This document shows positions 1-6,106 of a stretch of DNA of 10,435 nucleotides, piece by piece. The stretch's first letter is position 1. Each line of letters opens with the position of its first letter. The notes beneath the pieces were generated by a model. It ran no database searches. It was not told the DNA's origin and was given only the letters and a program-made list of their open reading frames with translations. Source of the DNA: Planctomycetota bacterium (lineage in GTDB: Bacteria > Planctomycetota > UBA8742 > JACQVU01); assembly GCA_016209585.1 (NCBI GenBank), contig JACQVU010000232.1, positions 1 to 10,435 of the forward strand, written 5' to 3'. A program made the position numbers and the translations under genes.

Positions 1-49
1 AGACAGGATCATGTATAGATAGATCGTGGGAATGAACAAAACCGGATTT

Positions 50-68
50 CCCCCTTGCGGCAAGGGGG
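50..68. other. Perfect 8-bp hairpin in the leader
   Basis: CCCCCTTG at 50-57 pairs with CAAGGGGG at 61-68 around a CGG loop. Neither strand has a T-run directly after the stem, so it is not a classic intrinsic terminator. It could end an upstream transcript or fold in the 5' UTR of the ATPase operon. Confidence 0.5.
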
Positions 69-78
69 GGTTAACGGT

Positions 79-93
79 TACCATCGGTTGGTA
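79..93. promoter_or_regulatory. Short inverted repeat, possible operator
   Basis: TACCA (79-83) and TGGTA (89-93) form a 5-bp inverted repeat around TCGGT, about 20 bp before the ATPase ATG. The position would suit a repressor site, but an arm this short can arise by chance. Confidence 0.2.
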
Positions 94-112
94 GACTGCG
101 AGGAATGTGCTC

Positions 113-1276
113 ATGCTCAGGCGGATATCAATTCAGAATTATCGCTGTTTTGAACGATTCGACCTGAGCCTCGAACCGCGACACCTGATCTACGGTTCCA
201 ACGGCGCGGGGAAGTCGACACTGTTTGAGGTGCTGCACTTGCTGCGCGACTTCTCCGGTCGGGGCGACGTGTCCACGGATGCGTTTCTCGGATCGTCGCG
301 GACTCGCTGGAAGGATGAGAAGGTCCAGGAGTTCGAGTTGCACGTGGACGGAGAGGGTGGCACATTTCTCTATCGGCTCTCCATTGATGCGAGGGGCCGG
401 GGGGAGAGGCCGCGTGTACGCCGGGAGGCGGTGGAATTCAAGGACTCCGAGGCGGCGTATAGGCCGCTCTTTGACTTCTCCGAGGGAGAACTGCGCCTCT
501 ACAACGACGATTTTGAGAATAAAGTCACGCTGGGCGGCGACTGGTTTAGGTCCGCGCTGGCCACCGTGCGAATCCGCCCGGAGAATCGGCGCCTGACTTG
601 GTTCAAGGAGTGGCTGGACGGCGTCACATGCGTGCAGGTCAACCCCGGGATTATGCAACAGACGGCGGAGCGTGGCGTACGCGAGCCGGCGCATGATCTC
701 GCCGATTTCGCGTCGTGGTATTACCATCTTGCGCTGGCGCGGGTGGATGTCGCCGATAGCCTGAAGTTGGAACTCCGCGACGTGATGCCGGGATTTCAGC
801 ACCTCTGTTTTGTTCCAGCGGGGCGCGACACCCATTTGTTGGAAGCGCAGTTTCAACCCGTTTCCGGCAAGAACAACAAGGTTTTTCACACGACCTTTGT
901 GACGTATTCGTTTGACGAACTGTCTGATGGCCAGCGGGCGCTCATCGCTCTCTACGCGCTGCTCTTCGCGTACGCGAAACGTCCGGGGCTGCTCTGCATT
1001 GATGAGCCGGACAACTACGTCGCTCTTCGCGAGATTCAGCCATGGCTTTTCGAACTCATTGACGCCGCCGATGAAAGTGGCGCCCAGATTCTCGTCGCCT
1101 CGCACCATCCGGAACTGATGAATCAGATGCTCCCGCACTGCGGCCTTCGATTCGTTCGTTCCGAGACCGGCGCCGTCTCTGCCACACCATTCACCGCTCC
1201 GGACGACACGACCCTGACCGCGGCCGAGTTGGTTGCCAGGGGGTGGGACGATCCCAAGGCATGGACCGATGCCTGA
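113..1276 (+). CDS. AAA ATPase of ABC/SMC type (OLD/AAA_21-like), probable defence ATPase
   Basis: This is a 387-residue P-loop ATPase of the RecF/SMC/OLD-like group, expected to bind ATP as a dimer and act on DNA or gate a partner effector. Visible motifs are Walker A GSNGAGKST (28-36), an ABC-like signature YSFDELSDGQRA (265-276), Walker B LLCIDEP (293-299) and a switch-His segment ASHHPE (329-334). The N-terminal MLRRISIQNYRCF is typical of such proteins. The central part is only about 230 residues, so there is no long coiled-coil arm. ATG 113 is preferred because AGGA at 101-104 lies at good spacing; a GTG at 107 is too close to it. The next gene overlaps the end by 8 bp, so the two are probably translationally coupled. 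By eye the GC content is lower than in the middle of the window, consistent with transfer. The ATPase class is clear; the defence role is inferred from the partner. Confidence 0.85.
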   Translation: MLRRISIQNYRCFERFDLSLEPRHLIYGSNGAGKSTLFEVLHLLRDFSGRGDVSTDAFLGSSRTRWKDEKVQEFELHVDGEGGTFLYRLSIDARGRGERPRVRREAVEFKDSEAAYRPLFDFSEGELRLYNDDFENKVTLGGDWFRSALATVRIRPENRRLTWFKEWLDGVTCVQVNPGIMQQTAERGVREPAHDLADFASWYYHLALARVDVADSLKLELRDVMPGFQHLCFVPAGRDTHLLEAQFQPVSGKNNKVFHTTFVTYSFDELSDGQRALIALYALLFAYAKRPGLLCIDEPDNYVALREIQPWLFELIDAADESGAQILVASHHPELMNQMLPHCGLRFVRSETGAVSATPFTAPDDTTLTAAELVARGWDDPKAWTDA

Positions 1277-1823
1277 CAAGGTGTCCTTATTTGTGGTTCT
1301 TGTGGAGGATGAAGAGCAACAGAATCTCGTTCGCCATTACCTTTCCATTATGGGCATCGATGCCCGCAAAACTCGGTATGTGGCAATTCCCAGCGGCAGG
1401 GGCTGCGGATTCAGGCACGTGATCAATAGGTACCCGGAACAAATCCGCGACTGTCAGCGGCGGCATGCCAAGACACACCTTGTCGTTATGGTGGACGCCG
1501 ATGTTCACACCGTTGATCAACGGCGCGAGGAATTGACGGCGGCGCTCGAATCGCTGGAAGCGAAGGTGAAACCCGCCGACGATCTCGGGATCATTCTCAT
1601 CCCCCGCCGCAACGTCGAAACCTGGATTCGCTGCCTGAACGGCGAGCAGGTTAACGAAGAGACCGACTACGGCGCCAAACGCGCCGGTCGGGCGACTTGC
1701 GAACAGATCAAGACCGCCGCCGGGAACGTTTACACCTGGTCGCGCCAACACGCGCAGGTTCCTACGCATTGTGTGGACTCCCTGCGCAACCAACTGCCGG
1801 AGTGGCGGCGTATCGAACCTTGA
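1269..1823 (+). CDS. TOPRIM-like protein paired with the ATPase (RloB/DUF4435-like?)
   Basis: This 184-residue protein has no family I can name with certainty. It shows a TOPRIM-like acidic pattern: a hydrophobic strand ending in an acid, LFVVLVEDEE (7-16, E13), then after about 60 residues a second strand ending in DxD, LVVMVDADVH (71-80, D76 and D78). A later IPRRNVETWI (111-120) resembles the FExW stretch of RloB and DUF4435 proteins, which are nuclease-like partners of AAA ATPases in AbiL-type and PARIS-type defence. ATG 1269 lies inside the end of the ATPase gene, with AAGG at 1256-1259 as ribosome binding site, so both proteins are likely made together. The C-terminal 60 residues are basic and unassigned. 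A metal-dependent nuclease role is inferred from the motif pattern only; the fold and family need a profile search. Confidence 0.6.
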   Translation: MPDKVSLFVVLVEDEEQQNLVRHYLSIMGIDARKTRYVAIPSGRGCGFRHVINRYPEQIRDCQRRHAKTHLVVMVDADVHTVDQRREELTAALESLEAKVKPADDLGIILIPRRNVETWIRCLNGEQVNEETDYGAKRAGRATCEQIKTAAGNVYTWSRQHAQVPTHCVDSLRNQLPEWRRIEP

Positions 1824-1856
1824 TCAGCCCGTCGTTCCGCGAATGCCGCGACTCTC

Positions 1857-2087
1857 ATGCCCGTCGCACCCATCATCATCCTTGATCTCCTTCCCGCCGA
1901 ATGGCTCCGCGAGCCACAGCGGATGCTGGCCGACCCGCGGATCCGCTGGCACGAGGTCTCCCGCGCCAGCGGCGTGGCGTACCGGTACGACGCGGTGTTG
2001 GGCGCTGGGATTCGAGTGCCGAACACCCAACACCCCGCACCCAGCACCTTCAAAGGGTCACCCCTCGTCGCCATCGGCGTCGGCTAA
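1857..2087 (+). CDS. Small hypothetical ORF, probably a gene remnant
   Basis: This is a 76-codon frame with no recognised family and no good ribosome binding site. Roughly its first 50 codons (to about 2004) have strong G/C bias at third positions and read like protein (ILDLLPAEWL, then DPRIRWHEVS and AYRYDAVLG). The rest is only a translation of the heptanucleotide repeat (NTQHPAPST) and then runs antisense into the end of the coiled-coil gene. The simplest reading is the 5' part of a gene cut off where the repeat lies. It could also be a chance frame. Confidence 0.25.
   Translation: MPVAPIIILDLLPAEWLREPQRMLADPRIRWHEVSRASGVAYRYDAVLGAGIRVPNTQHPAPSTFKGSPLVAIGVG
1995..2048. repeat. Heptanucleotide repeat patch forming a hairpin
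   Basis: Two plus-strand units, GTGTTGG and GCGCTGG (1995-2008), are followed after 17 bp by several units in the opposite orientation (about 2024-2048, CCCAACAC and CCCAGCAC). GTGTTGGG at 1995-2002 pairs perfectly with CCCAACAC at 2026-2033. The patch sits between the convergent ends of the ATPase operon and the coiled-coil gene, where a hairpin could help end both transcripts. The same unit family recurs at 3761-3781. It resembles the short tandemly repeated repetitive sequences described in cyanobacteria, by type rather than by exact sequence. Confidence 0.7.
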
Positions 2088-3584
2088 GGCGTCGAAATCG
2101 TCGAGCGAGACCGCCATCTTGCCCCCACCGGCGTCGGGGGCGGGAGGAGGCTGCGGGGCGGGGGTCGCGCGGTCCGCGGCGCCGCCCGCGGCTTCCCGCG
2201 CCGCCGTGCCGCCCGGCGCCGCCGGTGGAAGGGGCGGGGGGGGAGTCTCGTCGGGGATGTCGCCCTGCAGGCGGTCGATCTCGCGCTGGTCTTCGTCCAG
2301 TTCGCGGATTCCCTCGCCGAGTTGGCGGGAGAGTTTTAAGAGCGCGGTGTCGCCCTTCTTCTTCTGTTTCCGCTGCGCGAGCGCGCCCACGAAGCCGTCG
2401 ACCAGTTCCTGCATCTCGGTCAACTCGGCGCGGTAGTGGCCCAGGCGCTGCTCCAGTTCCGCGAGCCGGCGCTGGTGGCCGGCTTCCTGCTCGCGGAACC
2501 GCTCCAGGTCAAGGCGCGCGGTGGCGGCCTCCTGTTCGCGCTCGGCCAACTGGCGGCGGGTGGCGGCCAGCGCCTCGGCGGTGGTGGCTGAGGCGCGCTC
2601 AGCCTGGGCGAGGCGCTCGCGCGCCTCGGCGGCGCGGTGTTGGAACTGATCTTTGAGGGCGCGGGCGTTGTCGCGGAGCGCGAGGTTCTCTTTTTCGAGG
2701 CCGGAGAGCGCCGCGCGCGCCTGTTGCTCGGCGGTGGCGCGCTCGTCGCGCGCCCGGTCGGCGGCATTCTTTTCCTGGCGGGCGCGGGCGGCGTCGGTCT
2801 TGAGGGCTTCGACCTCTTCGCGGGAGATGGTGGCGGCCTTTTTCAGGCGCAGTTCCAGTTCGCCCACCTTCTGCGCCACCTCGCGGTGCTGGGCGGTGGC
2901 GCGCTCGGCCACTTCGCGGGCGTCCTCCAGGGCGGTTTCCATCTGGCGCTTCTCCTGCCGGAGGCGGTGGATTTCATCGTCGGCCTGGGAGGCGGCCTGG
3001 TCTTTCTCGACGGCCAGGGCGCCATGCTGGTCGCGCAGCCCCTGGGTCTCGCGGTTGAGGTTGGCGGACTCTTCGAGCGCGTTGGAGAGTTTGCGCTTGG
3101 TTTTCTGGAGTTCGCGGCTCTTTTCGACCAGCGCCTTGTCCTTCTCCTGGACGAGGCTGAGCAGGGAGGCGAACTGGCCGCGGATTTCGCCCAGTTCCTC
3201 CCCATGGCCGTCGCCGATGCGGTTGGCGATGTCGCCGGCGATGGCGGAGTATTCAGCCTCCAGGGCGTTCTGGGTGGCGAAGAGTTCGTCCTGGAGTTTG
3301 AGGGCGGCCTGGTGGTCGGCCATCATCTCCTGGAACTCGTTCATCGCCTCCTGGGAGATTTTGCGGCGCTCCTCGTCGACGAACTCTTTGGAGCGCTCGG
3401 CGAGGATGGTTTCCAGCGCCTCGCCGATCAGCGAGCGGATCTTCTCTTCGTTGATGACCCGGACGTTGCGGAACCCGCGCTTCTGGAGGTCGTCGAGCGT
3501 GGTCTGCTCGGCCCCCTCGCGGATGATGCGCTGCACGCGCCCGGCGCCCTCGCCGGACTCCCGGCCGGGATCGGTGTCACCCAT
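2058..3584 (-). CDS. Long coiled-coil protein of unknown function
   Basis: This 508-residue protein matches no family I recognise. Residues 1-30 are polar and likely disordered. Residues 31-60 (TLDDLQKRGFRNVRVINEEK and on) look like a small folded segment. About 60-440 is almost continuous charged heptad-type coiled coil rich in Glu, Arg, Ala and Gln, with likely breaks near 115-135 and 385-420. A Pro/Ala/Gly-rich linker (445-488) leads to an acidic tail, SLDDFDALADADGDEG, which may be a docking peptide. There is no signal peptide or membrane segment, so it is probably cytoplasmic. ATG 3584 is the first possible start after an in-frame stop at 3639-3641; the ribosome binding site is weak. A scaffold or filament-like role is plausible from composition but is not shown. 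It is the only minus-strand gene here, lying between two patches of the same repeat family. Confidence 0.75.
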   Translation of the reverse strand: MGDTDPGRESGEGAGRVQRIIREGAEQTTLDDLQKRGFRNVRVINEEKIRSLIGEALETILAERSKEFVDEERRKISQEAMNEFQEMMADHQAALKLQDELFATQNALEAEYSAIAGDIANRIGDGHGEELGEIRGQFASLLSLVQEKDKALVEKSRELQKTKRKLSNALEESANLNRETQGLRDQHGALAVEKDQAASQADDEIHRLRQEKRQMETALEDAREVAERATAQHREVAQKVGELELRLKKAATISREEVEALKTDAARARQEKNAADRARDERATAEQQARAALSGLEKENLALRDNARALKDQFQHRAAEARERLAQAERASATTAEALAATRRQLAEREQEAATARLDLERFREQEAGHQRRLAELEQRLGHYRAELTEMQELVDGFVGALAQRKQKKKGDTALLKLSRQLGEGIRELDEDQREIDRLQGDIPDETPPPPLPPAAPGGTAAREAAGGAADRATPAPQPPPAPDAGGGKMAVSLDDFDALADADGDEG

Positions 3585-3717
3585 GTGCGGATCGCGCGCC
3601 CCGGCGCGCCTCTTCCGCGCGGGCCAGGCGGGGGTCGTTCAGGACTGCCCGCCCGCGCATGATCACCGTACCGGCATTCCCGCCATTTCGCAAGGAACAA
3701 GCGCCGGGAGCCGGGTT

Positions 3718-3746
3718 TTGCGTTTTCGGTGGTGGCCGGGTATTCT
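3718..3746 (+). promoter_or_regulatory. Candidate promoter for SNase-panB genes
   Basis: TTGCGT (3718-3723) and TATTCT (3741-3746) are spaced by 17 bp, in the range for a housekeeping sigma factor, although each hexamer only partly matches consensus. A start about 7 bp downstream would place the repeat hairpin at 3753-3788 at the very 5' end of the mRNA. Confidence 0.3.
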
Positions 3747-3752
3747 GACGGG

Positions 3753-3788
3753 CGTTCACGGTGCTGGGCGCTGGGTGCTGGGTGAACG
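3753..3788. repeat. Three heptamer units inside a perfect 7-bp stem
   Basis: Tandem units GTGCTGG, GCGCTGG and GTGCTGG (3761-3781) sit inside an inverted repeat, CGTTCAC (3753-3759) with GTGAACG (3782-3788). The first two units differ by one base from the pair at 1995-2008. The element lies 13 bp before the SNase ATG, so it may influence that gene's translation as well as being a dispersed repeat. Confidence 0.65.
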
Positions 3789-3801
3789 TTGGTGATCCGC
3801 C

Positions 3802-4335
3802 ATGAAATACGCGGTGCGATGCGAAGGGTGCGGGTGCAACGGGAAGGTCCCGAAGGAGATGCTGGGCGCGGAAGTGCGCTGCCCGAAGTGCGGGGAGGTG
3901 TTCGCGCTCACGCGGGAGGCCATCCCGCGCATGCGCGTGCTGGAGGTGCGCGAGGGCGACATTCTGGTGGTGGACGTGAACGCCCACACCGGCGGCGAGA
4001 GCGCGCCGGTGCGGGTGCGCCTCCTGGGGGTGGACACCATCGAAGTGCGCGGGCGGAAGTCGTTCCATACCCCCGCCGCCGAGGAGTTCGCGCGCGAGCG
4101 GCTGCTGGGGCGCGACGTGTTCCTGGAGTTCGACTACAAGGAAGAAGACGACTTCGGCAACAAGCTGGCCTACGTCTGGCTGTTCGACGAGGGCGTGATG
4201 TTCAACGAGATGTTCATCCAGGAGGGCCACGCGGAAGTGCACCGCGGCTACAAGCGGATCGCGCACTTCCCCGACTTCATGGACCTCGAATCGCAAGCCA
4301 TCGTCGCGGGGCGCGGCATCTGGGCGAAGGGGTGA
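3802..4335 (+). CDS. Zinc-ribbon/SNase-fold protein (thermonuclease-like)
   Basis: This 177-residue protein joins an N-terminal zinc-ribbon-like motif (C7, C10 or C12, then C27 and C30) to a staphylococcal nuclease (TNase) fold from about residue 43. Against classical S. aureus nuclease, the metal-site Asp21 and Asp40 correspond to D53 and D78, Arg35 to R73 and the general base Glu43 to E81 (RLLGVDTIE, 73-81). The second catalytic Arg87, normally in DRYGR-type motifs, aligns with N120 in DDFGNKLAYVW (116-126), so full nuclease activity is doubtful. The C-terminus GRGIWAKG is typical of the family. No signal peptide is visible, unlike secreted nucleases, and the ribbon suggests intracellular nucleic-acid or protein binding. 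GGTGAT at 3791-3796 may be the ribosome binding site. Its stop overlaps the panB start by one base. Confidence 0.85.
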   Translation: MKYAVRCEGCGCNGKVPKEMLGAEVRCPKCGEVFALTREAIPRMRVLEVREGDILVVDVNAHTGGESAPVRVRLLGVDTIEVRGRKSFHTPAAEEFARERLLGRDVFLEFDYKEEDDFGNKLAYVWLFDEGVMFNEMFIQEGHAEVHRGYKRIAHFPDFMDLESQAIVAGRGIWAKG

Positions 4336-5129
4336 TGGACGCCCGGGCGAAGAAGGTCACGGTCAGGACCCTCCGGGCGATGAAGGAGGCCGGCGAGCGC
4401 ATCACCATGCTCACCGCCTATGACTTCCCGTTCGCGGAAATCATGGACGAGGCGGGGGTGGACGTAATCCTGGTGGGCGACTCGGTGGGCTACGTGGTGC
4501 AGGGCGGGCGGGATTCGTTCCGCGTGACCATGGACCAGATGGCCTACCACACCGGCATGGTGGCCCGCGCCCGCAAGCGGGCGCTGCTGGTGGCCGACAT
4601 GCCCTTCCTCTCGTTCCAGGTGAGCGACGAAGAGACCATCCGCAACGCCGGGCGGCTTATCGCCGAGGGCGCCGAAGCGGTGAAACTGGAGGGCGGAACC
4701 GCGGTCGAAGGGCGCATCCGGCGGCTCACGGAGATCGGTCTGCCGGTCATGGGCCACGTGGGGTTGACGCCGCAGTCGGTGAACGCCTTCGGCGGTTTCG
4801 TGCCGCAGCGCGATGAGGAGCGCATCATGGCCGACGCCCGCGCGGTCGAGCGGGGCGGGGCCTTTTCCATCGTGCTGGAGGGCATGCCGGAGGCCATCGC
4901 GCAAAAGGTGACGGCCGCGCTGGCGATTCCCACCATCGGCATCGGAGCCGGCCGGTTCTGCGGCGGGCAGGTGCTGGTGATGCACGACGTGCTGGGGCTG
5001 TGCGGCCACCTGCGGCCGCGGTTCGTGAAGGTGTACGACAACCTTGCGGAGAGCGCCCGCGCGGCGTTCGGCGCGTTCGTCAGCGAGGTTCGCGCCGGCC
5101 AGTTCCCGGAAGAGAAACACGGCTACTGA
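4335..5129 (+). CDS. panB: 3-methyl-2-oxobutanoate hydroxymethyltransferase (PanB)
   Basis: PanB transfers a hydroxymethyl group from 5,10-methylenetetrahydrofolate to 2-oxoisovalerate to make ketopantoate, the first committed step of pantothenate and CoA synthesis. The 264 residues match the usual family length and cover the whole TIM barrel. Metal and substrate residues are in place: D49 in VGDSVG (48-53), D88 in VADMPF (86-91), K117 and E119 in VKLEGG (116-121), H141 in GHVGLTPQ (140-147) and the catalytic Glu E182 in IVLEGMP (179-185). IGIGAG (201-206) and QVLVMHDVLG (212-221) are also characteristic. ATG 4335 overlaps the SNase stop as TGATG and has AAGGGG at 4327-4332, so translation is probably coupled. 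The frame is open further upstream but that part is a shadow of the SNase gene. No panC or panD is in the window. Confidence 0.97.
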   Translation: MDARAKKVTVRTLRAMKEAGERITMLTAYDFPFAEIMDEAGVDVILVGDSVGYVVQGGRDSFRVTMDQMAYHTGMVARARKRALLVADMPFLSFQVSDEETIRNAGRLIAEGAEAVKLEGGTAVEGRIRRLTEIGLPVMGHVGLTPQSVNAFGGFVPQRDEERIMADARAVERGGAFSIVLEGMPEAIAQKVTAALAIPTIGIGAGRFCGGQVLVMHDVLGLCGHLRPRFVKVYDNLAESARAAFGAFVSEVRAGQFPEEKHGY

Positions 5130-5132
5130 CCG

Positions 5133-6101
5133 ATGACCGAGCCGCCCTTCAACCCCGCCGCCGTGATCGACGGGCTTCGCGCCGCGTTGCGAAGCCGCGT
5201 GCTGGGGCAGGCCGGCGCCGTCCGCGACCTGCTGGCCGGGTTCGTGGCTGGGGGGCACATCGTCATATCGGGCGAGCCGGGCGTCGGTAAGAACCTGCTG
5301 GCCGCGACGCTGGCCCAGGCCACGTCGCTGCTCTACCGTCGCATCCAGTGCACGCCCGACCTGATGGCGCCCGACATCGTGGGCGCCGACGTGATGTGGA
5401 GCGACCCGCGCACCGGCGCGCGGCTGCTCAAGTTCATGCCCGGCCCGCTCTTCGCCAACGTCGTCCTCGCGGCCGAGATCACCCGCGCCACCCCCAAGGC
5501 TCAGGCCGCGCTGCTGGAAGCCATGGAAGAAGGCGCCGTGACCACCGGCGGCCGGCGCCACCCGCTGCCCGAACCGTTCACCCTGCTCACCACCGCGGGC
5601 GCCTCCCGCACGGAGGGCGCCTACACGTTGTCCACGGCGGCCCTCGACCGCTTCCTCATGAACGTCGATCTCCGATACCCCGCGGAACCGGATGAACTGG
5701 CCGTCGTCCACCGGGCCTCGGGCCACGCGCCGCCGCCGGCCGGCCCGGTCGCCTCCCGGGACGACCTGCTCGCCCTGCGCCAGGCCGTCCGCGCCGTCGA
5801 AATACCGCCCGACCTCGCCGACCGCGCCCACCGGCTCATCCGCCGGTTGCGCCCGGAGGCCGGCGACGCCGCCCCGCCCCTGGTGCGCGAGTACGTGCGC
5901 CTCGGCCCCTCCCCCCGCGCCGGCCAGCACCTGTTGCAGGCGGCCCGGGGCTTCGCCGCGTTGGCCGGCCGGCCGGCCGCCTCCCCGGCCGACCTCGCGG
6001 ACGCCGTGGCCCCGGTGCTTCGCCACCGCCTGGCGCTGACCTTCCGCGCCGAGAACGAGGGCGTGACCGTGACCGACGTTCTGGAATCCGTCGGGGCGTG
6101 A
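5133..6101 (+). CDS. Degenerate MoxR-family AAA ATPase
   Basis: This 322-residue protein has the overall MoxR layout: an ATPase core (about 1-185) and a lid domain with the family's (G)xSPRA motif as GPSPRAGQHLLQAAR (258-272). Key nucleotide residues are changed. Walker A is GEPGVGKN (47-54), with N54 for the usual Thr/Ser. The Walker B segment, normally LLADEINRA, reads VLAAEITRA (111-119), with A114 for the metal-binding Asp but the catalytic Glu E115 kept. The sensor-1 Asn of the ATQNP motif is G156. LDRFLM (171-176) remains. MoxR ATPases normally remodel partner proteins together with VWA or DUF58 proteins, which are absent here. It may bind ATP poorly or act as a non-hydrolysing regulator; the open, full-length frame argues against simple decay. 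It starts 3 bp after the panB stop, with a weak ribosome binding site. Confidence 0.88.
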   Translation: MTEPPFNPAAVIDGLRAALRSRVLGQAGAVRDLLAGFVAGGHIVISGEPGVGKNLLAATLAQATSLLYRRIQCTPDLMAPDIVGADVMWSDPRTGARLLKFMPGPLFANVVLAAEITRATPKAQAALLEAMEEGAVTTGGRRHPLPEPFTLLTTAGASRTEGAYTLSTAALDRFLMNVDLRYPAEPDELAVVHRASGHAPPPAGPVASRDDLLALRQAVRAVEIPPDLADRAHRLIRRLRPEAGDAAPPLVREYVRLGPSPRAGQHLLQAARGFAALAGRPAASPADLADAVAPVLRHRLALTFRAENEGVTVTDVLESVGA

Positions 6102-6106
6102 CGCCG

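Larger units (their letters stand above)
1..112. other. Leader region upstream of the ATPase operon
   Basis: No gene is visible here. The stretch holds a C/G-rich hairpin (50-68) and a short inverted repeat (79-93) just before the ATPase ribosome binding site. A TATAGA hexamer at 14-19 could be a -10 box, but any -35 would lie outside the window, so no promoter is called. Confidence 0.5.
3585..3801. other. Divergent intergenic region between coiled-coil and SNase genes
   Basis: This 217-bp region carries no convincing gene. It should hold promoters for both divergent genes. A rightward candidate is given separately. A leftward candidate on the minus strand is TTGCGA (plus 3688-3693) and TACGGT (plus 3665-3670) with a 17-bp spacer, but the -10 matches consensus at only three of six bases. 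The right part contains the heptanucleotide repeat hairpin. Confidence 0.45.

Noticed and set aside
50..68. Intrinsic terminator at the left end
   Set aside because: The stem is perfect but no T-run follows on either strand.
128..1279. A 383-codon open frame on the minus strand across the ATPase gene
   Set aside because: It is antisense to a gene with clear Walker and signature motifs and has no recognisable domain itself.
1857..2087. Antitoxin or other small partner of the ATPase operon
   Set aside because: There is no good ribosome binding site, and its second half is repeat-derived and antisense to another gene.
2637..3795. Two long plus-strand frames opposite the coiled-coil gene
   Set aside because: They are shadows of GC-rich coding on the minus strand; their composition (Ser/Arg-rich or Leu/Val/Gly-rich) is low in complexity and lacks any domain.
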